A stretch of 32,983 nt of DNA. It comes from an uncultured Lentisphaeria bacterium (GTDB taxonomy: Bacteria > Verrucomicrobiota > Lentisphaeria > Victivallales > Victivallaceae). Every line of letters begins with the position of its first letter. Position 1 is the first letter of the stretch. Below are positions 15,514 to 23,118 of the stretch, piece after piece. The notes beneath the pieces were generated by a model. It was not told the origin of the DNA. It made no database searches and saw nothing but the letters and a program-made list of their open reading frames with translations. The position numbers and the translations under genes are program-made. The stretch covers positions 1-32,983 of the forward strand of contig CASFVA010000023.1 in assembly GCA_949298075.1 (NCBI GenBank), in the 5' to 3' direction.

Positions 15514-17388
15514 ATGAAACCGGTTCGGCTCTTTCAAGTTCTGGCGGCGCATCCCGAACGGTGCTGTTTCACGCTGCTGCTGGTTGCCGGAATCATTCTG
15601 CGGCTGGAGTATCTGCGCGAATTTGCCGCGTCACCGCTTTTTGACCTCGCCCTGGGGCCGGACGTTGAAGACTATTATGAGCGGGCTTTGGAAATCCTGA
15701 ACGGAAGACTGCTGCCGACTGTTCCTGAAATCCACGCGCCGCTCTACTCCTGGTTTCTCGCCGCCGCACTGAGGCTGGCCGGCCCCGACAATCTGCCTGC
15801 GGTCCGGCTTCTGCAGCTGGTGCTCAACCTCGGGGCCTGGTGCTGGTTGTACCGTCTGCTGGTCCGGATCGGCGCCGCCCCGGCAGTGCGGCTGATCTTC
15901 TTCGGTCTGGCCATGCTTCTGCCGATTCCGGTGTTTCATCAGGCCGAACTCATTTCGGAATCGCTGCTGCTGCCGGTCGTCGCCGCTGCGCTGTGGTTCC
16001 TGTACACCGGTGAAGCCGGCGGGCGCCGGCTCCGGTTTGCCGCAGCCGGAGCGGCGGCCGGAGCGGCGATGCTCATTCACGGACTGGCGGGAGCGTTCCT
16101 GGCGGCAGAACTCATAGCGTTCGCGCTGAAAAGGCAATGGTCCCGGCTGGGATGGTTTCTGCTCGGAGCCGCAGTGCTGATCACTCCGCTCGTCACGGCT
16201 AAAAGCCTGTATTACCGCCGCCCGACGGGAATTCAGGACAATGCCGCGTTCAATTTATGGCTGGGCAACAACGGCATGGCCACCGGCGGATGCTGGCTGC
16301 GTCCCGGCCGCAAATGGCGGGAAATCCATTGTTCCGCCGAACAGGAAGCCGGAACCCGGGGGATCAGCGTGGACCGTCTCTGGTTGGAGCGTGCCGCAAA
16401 ATTCTGGCTGGACTCCCCGGGACAAGCGCTCCGGCTTTACTTCAGAAAGGCCCTCCGCATCTGTTCTCCCCGCGAGCTTATTGCCGGAGCCGATCCTGGC
16501 TGGCTGGTGACCTGGACCATGCTGGGGCTGTACGGCTCCTTCCTGACGCTGCCGGTTTTTCTGGCGGCGGCATTCGGACTCGTCGTGCTCTGGCGCCGCC
16601 GGGACGGGCGCTTCCGTCATTTCTACTGGCTGACCGGCGCCCTGTTCTGCGCCCAGCTGCTCACCGTAACCAGCGGACGCTATCGGCTGATCATGTATGC
16701 CGGACTCCTGGTGTTCGCGGCCGTCGGCCTGGCTGCCGTCGACTGGCGACGTTGCTGGTGGATTGCGGTACTGGTGCTGGGACTGGCGCCGGTGGCGGCG
16801 ATCTCAGGCGCCGGCAGCGGCAAACCGGAGGCGGCTTCGCTACTTGGCGAAGCCGCTTTTCGCCGCGGAGACGACCGCTACGCGGAATCCCTGCTCCGTT
16901 ACGCCAGCCGCCGGATTGACGATCCGGCGCGCTTCGACAATCTGCTGGGCAAAATCGCGGAGCGCAATGGCCACAGCGTCCGGGCGTTCTGGCATTACGC
17001 CCGGGCCGCCACCCTGGATTCCCGGCAGCCGGACGGCTGGATGAATCTCGCCAATCTGCTGGCTGAACACTCCTGGGCCGCCACTCCGGCGGAATCTGCG
17101 TTCCGACGGGCCGCCGCGCTGAATCCGGAGGCGGAGCTGCCGCACTTCAATTACGGGCTGTTTCTGCTCCGAAACGGCCGTCCCGCCGCCGCCGCCTCGG
17201 AACTGCGCACTGCACTCCGGCTCAATCCGGCCCGGGCGGCCGCCTGGAATCTGCTGGGCGCCGCCATGCTCAGGCAAGGCGATGCCGCGACGGCTGAAAG
17301 CGCTTTTGCCCGGGCGGCCGCCCTCGCCCCCGGCCATCCCGGATATCGCGCCAACCTCAATTATGTCCGGACCAACTTCCGGCGCTGA
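15514..17388 (+). CDS. Polytopic membrane protein with C-terminal TPR repeats (GT-C-like)
   Basis: A 624-residue protein. Residues about 10-420 carry around ten hydrophobic segments. An Asp/Glu-containing loop after the first one (LGPDVEDYYERALEILNG) resembles the first external loop of ArnT/PMT-type GT-C glycosyltransferases, where an Asp is catalytic. Residues about 430-620 hold about five tetratricopeptide repeats (for example WMNLANLLAEH, PHFNYGLFLLRNGRP, AWNLLGAAMLRQGDA). A transfer of sugar from a lipid carrier to protein or lipid is possible but not proven. The start ATG has only a weak ribosome site. It is followed by a new promoter at 17419. Confidence 0.72.
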   Translation: MKPVRLFQVLAAHPERCCFTLLLVAGIILRLEYLREFAASPLFDLALGPDVEDYYERALEILNGRLLPTVPEIHAPLYSWFLAAALRLAGPDNLPAVRLLQLVLNLGAWCWLYRLLVRIGAAPAVRLIFFGLAMLLPIPVFHQAELISESLLLPVVAAALWFLYTGEAGGRRLRFAAAGAAAGAAMLIHGLAGAFLAAELIAFALKRQWSRLGWFLLGAAVLITPLVTAKSLYYRRPTGIQDNAAFNLWLGNNGMATGGCWLRPGRKWREIHCSAEQEAGTRGISVDRLWLERAAKFWLDSPGQALRLYFRKALRICSPRELIAGADPGWLVTWTMLGLYGSFLTLPVFLAAAFGLVVLWRRRDGRFRHFYWLTGALFCAQLLTVTSGRYRLIMYAGLLVFAAVGLAAVDWRRCWWIAVLVLGLAPVAAISGAGSGKPEAASLLGEAAFRRGDDRYAESLLRYASRRIDDPARFDNLLGKIAERNGHSVRAFWHYARAATLDSRQPDGWMNLANLLAEHSWAATPAESAFRRAAALNPEAELPHFNYGLFLLRNGRPAAAASELRTALRLNPARAAAWNLLGAAMLRQGDAATAESAFARAAALAPGHPGYRANLNYVRTNFRR

Positions 17389-17418
17389 AGTTTTTCCCGG
17401 TTTTGGCCGCGGAACGGG

Positions 17419-17447
17419 TTGAAAAAAACCTGGTCAGACCATATAGT
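17419..17447 (+). promoter_or_regulatory. Promoter of the secreted paralogue cluster
   Basis: TTGAAA (17419-17424), a 17-bp spacer and TATAGT (17442-17447), about 100 bp before the first gene of the trio. Confidence 0.55.
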
Positions 17448-17550
17448 AAATCCAGACGTTCCAGTGTTCAAGTCATAATTCGTGCTTGCGGAGCCGGCCC
17501 AAGGCTGCGGATTGTTTTTCACACCGGCGTTCAATCAGGAGAAGATGCTT

Positions 17551-18126
17551 ATGAAAAAAGTGCTGCTGGCCATTGTCTGTATGGCAACCCTCGGAGTTAT
17601 GGCGGCCCCGATCAGTCTCATGGTTCAGGTTGTTCCACTCAAAGACGGCGCCATTGCGCTGACTCCGACGCCCAAGGAGCCCGGTCTGTACGGTATGCGC
17701 AATTTCACCTGGGGCCCGGAGGATCAGCGTCCCTGTTCCGTTTTCGGCAACGCACGGGTCACCGACCAATACCGCACCTACAAATTCGCTTTCACGCCGC
17801 AGGACTCCGGAAAAGTCAGACTCTATGTCATCGGCGGACGTGAAAAGTCCGGCGAGGCCGACGGCAAGGCGACGTATGCCATGCGCCAGATCGCATTCAA
17901 AAACCTGTGCCTCAACGGCACCCCGGTTCCGAATGCCGACTACAAAGATTTCTCCGACGCCGGCCGGCTCCGGATCAAGGGATTCGCTCTCGGCAAGGAT
18001 TGCCGACTGATTGAAGACAACACCGCCTTGACGGCCACTTACCTGAGCCGGATCAGTCTGCAGATTCCAGTCGAAGCCGGTCAGCGTTACGAAATCGCCG
18101 TTGACGCCAAACTGCTGGCGGAATAA
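17551..18126 (+). CDS. Secreted protein of unknown function, paralogue 1
   Basis: A 191-residue protein with a clear signal peptide (MKKVLLAIVCMATLGVMAAP, cleavage after MAA). The mature part is rich in beta strand and carries LNGTPVPNADYKDFSDAGRL, which matches INGEPIANSDYSKLD and INGKPMWNSDFSKIN in the next two genes. It ends with a VPVEAGQRYEIAVDAKL-type strand (IPVEAGQRYE), again like the neighbours. I do not recognise the family; it looks like a small all-beta exported domain. ATG 17551 was chosen because AGGAG is 9 nt upstream; ATG 17545 is only 3 nt away. It is the most divergent of the three. Confidence 0.82.
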   Translation: MKKVLLAIVCMATLGVMAAPISLMVQVVPLKDGAIALTPTPKEPGLYGMRNFTWGPEDQRPCSVFGNARVTDQYRTYKFAFTPQDSGKVRLYVIGGREKSGEADGKATYAMRQIAFKNLCLNGTPVPNADYKDFSDAGRLRIKGFALGKDCRLIEDNTALTATYLSRISLQIPVEAGQRYEIAVDAKLLAE

Positions 18127-18138
18127 AATGGTGCGGCC

Positions 18139-18738
18139 ATGTTGAAGTCAGTCTTGATTCCGACCGGTCTCGTACTGGCTTTGCCGTTCCTGCTGCAGGC
18201 CGGACCAACTCATATCATGGTGGAGGTCAAGCCTCCGCTCGAAATCGAAAACGTCAGGTCTGACGGTGCGCTGACGCTGAAAAAATCGGTCCGCGATCCT
18301 TCCGGCAAGCAGATCCTTCAAGCCAGCAGGAACGCGTCCGCCCAGCTGACCAATGCGGTGATTTCATTCCGAACCAACCGGGATGGCCGGGTCGCGGTCA
18401 TGTATTTCAGCGCCCTGCCCAAGTGGGGCGGCCGCTCCACCGCCGTCGCCAACATCAGGATTAACGGCGAACCGATCGCCAACAGCGATTACAGCAAACT
18501 TGATCCGAAAACCGGCTTGCCGGCCGGTTTTGTCATCAGCCCTACTCCGGAACGTCAGCCGGAAATTGTCCCGGCCGCGGACGGGCGCCCGGCCATGCTG
18601 CGGAGCAGCATGGCGCGTCCGGTGAAATTCTTCGTGCCGGTCAAAGCCGGTGAAACCGTGACGGTATCAGCTGATTTGCTGGATATGGAAATGTTTCCCA
18701 ACGAAGCGGAAGCATGGAAATCACGTCAGAACAAATAA
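18139..18738 (+). CDS. Secreted protein of unknown function, paralogue 2
   Basis: A 199-residue protein with an N-terminal signal segment (hydrophobic run to about residue 21, LLQAGP). It shares the whole mature chain with the next gene: EIENV near residue 34, LKKSVRDPSGKQILQ, INGEPIANSDYSK, the nearly identical EIVPAADGRPAML, then PVKAGETVTVSADLL and a tail MFPNEAE. It lies 12 bp after paralogue 1 with weak ribosome signal, so translation may be coupled. No catalytic motif is visible. Function unknown. Confidence 0.82.
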   Translation: MLKSVLIPTGLVLALPFLLQAGPTHIMVEVKPPLEIENVRSDGALTLKKSVRDPSGKQILQASRNASAQLTNAVISFRTNRDGRVAVMYFSALPKWGGRSTAVANIRINGEPIANSDYSKLDPKTGLPAGFVISPTPERQPEIVPAADGRPAMLRSSMARPVKFFVPVKAGETVTVSADLLDMEMFPNEAEAWKSRQNK

Positions 18739-18766
18739 CCAGAACTTAAGACAAAGGAACCATAAC

Positions 18767-19348
18767 ATGAAGAAAAAACTGTTTATTTTCATCGCAGCCT
18801 GCTGTGCCATCGGACTTCAGGCCGCGGACAGCCTCACTCACATCACGATCCGGGCCAAGGCCCCGATCGAGATCGAAAATGTGAATGAATCCGGTTCGGC
18901 CGAGCTGAAGAAATCAGTCTCCGACCCCACCGGCAGGCACATTCTGCAAACCCGCTTCATCGCCAAATCCGAGCCCCAGACCATTAAAGTCTCGTTTAAA
19001 GCCGACCGGGACGGCGCAGTAATCGTGCAGTTTTTCGCGGCCCGTCAGCGCTGGAAAGGCCAGTCCACCGGCGTCAGCAACATCCAGATCAACGGCAAGC
19101 CGATGTGGAACAGTGACTTCAGCAAGATCAACGAAAAAACCGGCCAGGTCGCCGGCCTCATTTTCAGCAAAATTTCCAAAGTGTATCCGGAAGTGATCCC
19201 GGCAGCGGACGGCCGCCCGGCCATGGTACGCTGCAGCTTCAAACGCTCTGTCGGGATCCGGGTTCCGGTCAAAGCGGATGAAACCGTGACCGTCACCGCC
19301 GATCTGGTGGGGATGGAAGCGTTTCCGGACGAGGAAGACACGAAATAG
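18767..19348 (+). CDS. Secreted protein of unknown function, paralogue 3
   Basis: A 193-residue protein with a signal peptide (MKKKLFIFIAACCAIGLQAA). Along its whole length it aligns with paralogue 2 without large gaps: THITIRAKAPIEIENV, ELKKSVSDPTGRHILQ, INGKPMWNSDFSKIN, EVIPAADGRPAMVR, PVKADETVTVTADLVGMEAFPDEE. AAGGAACC gives it its own ribosome site. The last gene before a strong terminator. Two cysteines fall in the signal peptide but no lipobox is convincing. Function unknown. Confidence 0.85.
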   Translation: MKKKLFIFIAACCAIGLQAADSLTHITIRAKAPIEIENVNESGSAELKKSVSDPTGRHILQTRFIAKSEPQTIKVSFKADRDGAVIVQFFAARQRWKGQSTGVSNIQINGKPMWNSDFSKINEKTGQVAGLIFSKISKVYPEVIPAADGRPAMVRCSFKRSVGIRVPVKADETVTVTADLVGMEAFPDEEDTK

Positions 19349-19366
19349 TCAGAACACCTGACTCCG

Positions 19367-19405
19367 CCGGAAGGCCGGAACCGGCCGGCTTTCCGGTTTC
19401 TTCCG
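19367..19405 (+). terminator. Intrinsic terminator of the secreted trio
   Basis: A 12-bp stem with one G-T wobble (19367-19378 pairs with 19385-19396), a 6-nt loop, then TTTCTTCCG and a T4 run. It lies 18 bp after the third gene. Confidence 0.75.
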
Positions 19406-19456
19406 TTTTACGGCAACTTCCGGCAGAAATTCTTCTTTCATCCCCTTCATACCAGT

Positions 19457-20206
19457 ATGTACGACATTCACTGCCACCTGCCCTTTGACATCAGCGACGG
19501 TCCGTCCGGGCGTTCCGAAAGCGTGGAAATGCTCCGGATCGCAGCTGAAGCCGGAGTCACCGGCATCAACGCAGTGGCCCATTTCGGAAATTACCTCCGG
19601 GAGCTCCAGGATCGCATCGAGGTTCTGCGCCCGGAGGCCGAAGCGCTCGGAATCACTCTGCACGCCGGCTTCGAATACGATTTCAGCGACCTTGCCGAGT
19701 GCGGTGATGACCCCCGGCTGGTGACTGTTTCGGACTGCAGCCGGTACGTGCTGATCGACTTCTGCTCTTCCAACCTGCCGTATTTCGCCGGCATGAAGTT
19801 TTATCAGCTGGCCGGCCGCGGCTACCGTTTCATCATCGTCCACCCCGAAGTGCTGTTTACCCGGCACGATTTGAAGCAGCTCAGCGAACTGCAGCGTCAG
19901 AATGCGGTAATTCAACTTAATGCCTCCAGCTTTCTGCCGGAATCAGCTCCGGCTGTCCGGAATCTGGCCCATGATCTGATACGCTGCGGCCTGGCCCAGG
20001 CGGTAGCCTCCGATGCTCATCGGGCGACCGGACGCCGCCGCAACGCTCTGCCCGAAGCCCGGGCCGCCGTCAGCCGGCGCCACGGGACTGAAGTCGCCGA
20101 GCTGCTGTTCGACCTCAACCCGCAACGACTGTGGGAAAATCTTCATCCGCTGGAGCTGCCGGTACCTCCGCTCAGCCGCTGGCAAAAGTGGCGGCTGGGA
20201 CTCTGA
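19457..20206 (+). CDS. PHP-domain phosphatase, CpsB/YwqE type
   Basis: A 249-residue metal-dependent phosphatase of the polymerase and histidinol phosphatase fold. Metal ligands are visible: HCH at residues 5-7 (DIHCHLPFDISDGP), His in NAVAHFGN, Glu in HAGFEYDF, His in IIVHPE and the C-terminal ASDAH. CpsB-type enzymes dephosphorylate tyrosines of the capsule/exopolysaccharide kinase. No exopolysaccharide gene is in this window, so the partner is elsewhere or the substrate differs. The motif opening has LPFDISDGP in place of the usual LPGxDDGP. The start has no clear ribosome site, but the HCH motif begins at residue 5, so a later start is not possible. Confidence 0.82.
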   Translation: MYDIHCHLPFDISDGPSGRSESVEMLRIAAEAGVTGINAVAHFGNYLRELQDRIEVLRPEAEALGITLHAGFEYDFSDLAECGDDPRLVTVSDCSRYVLIDFCSSNLPYFAGMKFYQLAGRGYRFIIVHPEVLFTRHDLKQLSELQRQNAVIQLNASSFLPESAPAVRNLAHDLIRCGLAQAVASDAHRATGRRRNALPEARAAVSRRHGTEVAELLFDLNPQRLWENLHPLELPVPPLSRWQKWRLGL

Positions 20207-20240
20207 ACGGCGGTAAACCGGCGGAAAAGATACACAAAAC

Positions 20241-20269
20241 TTGATTTTTTCCATTTCGGAGTTTATATT
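20241..20269 (+). promoter_or_regulatory. Promoter of argF
   Basis: TTGATT (20241-20246), a 17-bp spacer and TATATT (20264-20269). The predicted start of transcription is near 20276, upstream of the hairpin at 20290-20320. Confidence 0.65.
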
Positions 20270-20289
20270 ATATTTTGGATTATTTTCGG

Positions 20290-20334
20290 CATCCTGCCTT
20301 CCGGGTTTCCCGGCAGGATGCGGTTTTGTTTTAA
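20290..20334 (+). terminator. Intrinsic terminator inside the argF leader (possible attenuator)
   Basis: CATCCTGCC (20290-20298) pairs with GGCAGGATG (20312-20320), with an inner GGG/CCC pair, and is followed by CGG and TTTTGTTTT. It sits between the predicted argF promoter and the argF ribosome site. A second small hairpin GCGGAA/TTCCGC follows just before the GGGAGG ribosome site. It could attenuate argF, or simply end transcripts from the gene before. Confidence 0.6.
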
Positions 20335-20363
20335 GCGGAAAAACGTTCCGCGGGAGGTAAATC

Positions 20364-21263
20364 ATGAAAAAAGATCTGCTTACGCTGCGCGACATTACTC
20401 GCGACGACCTGGAACATATATTTGAACTGGCTTCCCGGCTCAAACGCGAACGCGGCCGGGTTCCCCATCCGGTGCTGACCGGGCGCAGCATCGGTCTGAT
20501 TTTTGCCAAATCCTCCACCCGGACGCGGGTTTCCTTTGAAGTCGGCGTCAGCGAAATGGGCGGGACACCGCTCTACCTGGACCAATCCAAAATGCAGGTT
20601 GGCCGCGGAGAAACCGTGCACGACACGGCTAAAGTGCTGAGCCGCTACCTGCACGGAATTGTGATCCGGACCTTTTCACACGCCGGAGTTGAAGAACTGG
20701 CCCGCGAGGCCAGCATTCCGGTCATCAACGCCCTGACCGATGACTTCCACCCCTGTCAGCTGCTGGCCGACCTGCTGACCATCCGGGAATACAGCGGACG
20801 CGTGGACGGAGCGATCACCACCGCCTTTTACGGTGACGGACGCAGCAACATCGCCAATTCCTGCATCCTTGCCGCCAAACTCACCGGCATGCAGCTGGTT
20901 ATCGCCTCACCGGAACGCCCCAACCTGGAACTGGCGGAGGGAGCCTCCAACATCCGCTGGGAAAGCGATCCGATCAAGGCGGCTGAAGGAGTTGACTATT
21001 TCTATACCGACGTCTGGGTCAGCATGGGTTTTGAAGAGGAAAAAGAGCGTCGCATGAAACTGTTCGCGCCCTATCAGGTCAACGCCGCCCTCTTCAGAAA
21101 AGCCAAGCCCGGAGCCAAATTCCTGCATTGTCTGCCGGCCCATCGCGGGGAAGAAGTCACCGCCGAAGTCATGGATTCGCCGGCCTCCATCGTCTTTGAC
21201 GAGGCCGAAAATCGTCTGCATGTGCAAAAAGCTGTGATGAGCATGCTGATGGGAAACCGCTGA
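20364..21263 (+). CDS. argF: Ornithine carbamoyltransferase
   Basis: A 299-residue cytosolic enzyme that joins carbamoyl phosphate and ornithine to citrulline. Visible motifs are the carbamoyl phosphate loop STRTR (51-55), HPCQ (129-132), the ornithine loop DVWVSMG (216-222) and HCLPAHRGE (255-263), all diagnostic for OTC rather than aspartate carbamoyltransferase. The ATG has GGGAGG upstream. No other arginine biosynthesis gene is adjacent. Arginine synthesis is the default role; the reverse, catabolic direction cannot be excluded given the arginine module 8 kb away. Confidence 0.95.
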   Translation: MKKDLLTLRDITRDDLEHIFELASRLKRERGRVPHPVLTGRSIGLIFAKSSTRTRVSFEVGVSEMGGTPLYLDQSKMQVGRGETVHDTAKVLSRYLHGIVIRTFSHAGVEELAREASIPVINALTDDFHPCQLLADLLTIREYSGRVDGAITTAFYGDGRSNIANSCILAAKLTGMQLVIASPERPNLELAEGASNIRWESDPIKAAEGVDYFYTDVWVSMGFEEEKERRMKLFAPYQVNAALFRKAKPGAKFLHCLPAHRGEEVTAEVMDSPASIVFDEAENRLHVQKAVMSMLMGNR

Positions 21264-21344
21264 ATCTGACTCCGGTTCACCTGTACCGGGGCCGCTGCCG
21301 CCGGCGGGCTGTCTGTTTATTTTCTGCAGGGGAAATTGTCAGAT

Positions 21345-21932
21345 ATGACCATTTGGGAAGTTTTGATTATCGCGGCGGGAGTATCCATCGACGCCTTTGC
21401 GGTTTCCATCGGCGGCTCACTCTGCTCGGAGCGCAGCCGGATGAAGCGCAACGCGGTTCTCGCAGCACTGTTTTTCGGCGGGTTTCAGGTGGGAATGCCG
21501 CTGATCGGTTACGGGGCGGCCACTTTGCTGCGCGGTTATGTGGCTCAATTCGACCACTGGCTGGCATTTGCCCTGCTGGCCCTGGTCGGCGGCAAAATGT
21601 TTCTGGAAGGCTGGCAATGCGATGAAAACCGGAAACCGGAGTGTCCCCGGGACGGCGGAGATTTTTTTGCGCCGTCCCGGTTGGTGATACCGGCGGTGGC
21701 GACCAGCCTTGACGCCCTCGCCGTGGGTGCCGGCCTGTTTTTTGCCGGCAGTCCGATTGCGGTTCCGGCCGCCGCCATGGGTATCGTTACCGCGATCGCC
21801 TCGGCAGCCGGAGTTGCCATCGGAACCCGGGCCGGAACCCTGGCCCGCGAGGGAATAATGCTGATGATCGGCGGAACCGCCATTATCATGATCGGAGTGA
21901 AAATTCTGCTGGCCGATTTGCTCGGACTTTAA
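21345..21932 (+). CDS. mntP: MntP-family manganese efflux pump
   Basis: A 195-residue inner-membrane protein with six hydrophobic segments in two repeated halves. The halves carry the paired signature SIDAFAVSIGG (near residue 15) and ATSLDALAVGAG (near 118), whose Asp residues are needed for Mn(II) export in the family. The ATG at 21345 lies 11 nt after AGGGG; a TTG at 21336 is too close to that site. Only 81 bp separate it from argF; I do not see a yybP-ykoY manganese riboswitch there. Confidence 0.92.
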   Translation: MTIWEVLIIAAGVSIDAFAVSIGGSLCSERSRMKRNAVLAALFFGGFQVGMPLIGYGAATLLRGYVAQFDHWLAFALLALVGGKMFLEGWQCDENRKPECPRDGGDFFAPSRLVIPAVATSLDALAVGAGLFFAGSPIAVPAAAMGIVTAIASAAGVAIGTRAGTLAREGIMLMIGGTAIIMIGVKILLADLLGL

Positions 21933-21984
21933 GATAAAATCCGTAAAAATCCGGCTGTCCGCGTTGAAATGAGCTGCCGCCGGC

Positions 21985-22012
21985 TTGACGGAATCCGGCA
22001 AGCAGCTATATT
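21985..22012 (+). promoter_or_regulatory. Promoter of dapB
   Basis: TTGACG (21985-21990), a 16-bp spacer and TATATT (22007-22012), 66 bp before the dapB ATG. Confidence 0.65.
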
Positions 22013-22023
22013 TTATGTCGTCA

Positions 22024-22051
22024 AACCGGGAAGGCGCTGCTTTTCCCGGTT
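22024..22051 (+). other. Hairpin at the 5' end of the dapB leader
   Basis: AACCGGGAA (22024-22032) pairs with TTCCCGGTT (22043-22051), 9 bp, about 5 nt after the predicted transcription start. A downstream CCGGTTT can pair with the first arm instead. There is no T run, so this is not a terminator; it may stabilise the message or control start. No lysine riboswitch is visible in so short a leader. Confidence 0.45.
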
Positions 22052-22078
22052 CCGGTTTAAACCCAAGGAATCTGCATC

Positions 22079-22882
22079 ATGTTCAAAGTAATTATCATCG
22101 GAGCCGCCGGACGCATGGGTCGGCGGCTCATCGCCAATGTTCTGGAAAACCCGGATTTCGAACTGGCCGGTGCCATTGAGTACCCGAATTCTCCCGTTCT
22201 CGGCCAGGATGCCGGCGCCCTGGCCGGAGTCCAGCCCTGCGGCGTTGGAATTACCTCCGATCTGGGAGCGCTGCTCCCTGGCGCTGACGCGGTGATTGAC
22301 TTTGCCACTTCCGGAGTGCTGGACCGGGCCCGGGCCGCCGTCGCCGCCAACGCGGCGGTGGTGATCGGAACCACCGCCCTCAGCGCAGACGACAAACGGG
22401 AACTGGCTGAACTGGCCGCTTCCGGTGGCCGGATCGTCGCGGCCGGCAACATGAGTGTAGGAGTGAACCTGCTTTACAAGCTCGTCCGGGAAGCTGCGCA
22501 GAAACTGGGTGAAGAGTATGATGTGGAAATCGTCGAAATGCACCACAATCAGAAAAAAGACGCCCCCTCGGGTACGGCGGTTCGCCTGGCTGAAGTAGTT
22601 TGCGAGGCCCGCGACTGGAATTATGAACAGGATGTCCGCCACGGCCGGGAAGGCATGGTGGGGCAGCGCCCCCGCCGGGAAATCGGCATGCATTCATTGC
22701 GCGGCGGCGACGTGGTGGGCGACCACACCGTCATTTTCGCAGTCAACGGCGAACGGGTGGAACTCACCCATAAGGCTTCCAGCCGTGACACCTTCGCCCG
22801 GGGCGCATTGCGTGCGGTGAAATTCCTGGCGGCCGCCCGCCCCGGCCTCTACGATATGCAGGACGTCCTTGGCTTGAAATAA
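22079..22882 (+). CDS. dapB: 4-hydroxy-tetrahydrodipicolinate reductase
   Basis: A 267-residue enzyme of lysine and diaminopimelate synthesis. The N-terminal dinucleotide-binding loop is IIGAAGRMGRRL (5-16), and the catalytic region MHHNQKKDAPSGTAV contains the family signature HH-x(2)-K-x-DAPSGTA. GNMSVGVNLL is also conserved. It reduces the cyclic dipicolinate intermediate with NAD(P)H in the cytosol. AAGGAAT precedes the ATG. It stands alone with its own promoter. Confidence 0.96.
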   Translation: MFKVIIIGAAGRMGRRLIANVLENPDFELAGAIEYPNSPVLGQDAGALAGVQPCGVGITSDLGALLPGADAVIDFATSGVLDRARAAVAANAAVVIGTTALSADDKRELAELAASGGRIVAAGNMSVGVNLLYKLVREAAQKLGEEYDVEIVEMHHNQKKDAPSGTAVRLAEVVCEARDWNYEQDVRHGREGMVGQRPRREIGMHSLRGGDVVGDHTVIFAVNGERVELTHKASSRDTFARGALRAVKFLAAARPGLYDMQDVLGLK

Positions 22883-22894
22883 CCGCCACGCTGA

Positions 22895-22955
22895 CTCCGG
22901 GGGGCGATTTCCGGCATTCCGTCCGCCGCTGCCCCCGGAGAGCGCACCGTTTTTC
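22895..22955 (+). terminator. Possible dapB terminator
   Basis: CTCCGGGGGGC (22895-22905) can pair with GCCCCCGGAG (22931-22940), and a T5 run follows at about 22951. The 25-nt loop and the 9-nt gap before the T run weaken the call. Confidence 0.35.
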
Positions 22956-23118
22956 AATAACGCGGTCATCATGCCTGACCCGGGGCGATGTCCACCGGTG
23001 AGCAACTGCCTCCGGTGAATTAGTCCGGGTGGAAATCCGGCCCCGGGCACATTCCGACTGTTCCCCTCCCCCCGCGTCACGACCTCGCCCGGCCGGGCGT
23101 CAGGGCGGCTGCATCGTT

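Noticed and set aside
21264..21344. Manganese riboswitch (yybP-ykoY) before mntP
   Set aside because: The gap is only 81 bp and I cannot find the conserved loops of that riboswitch.
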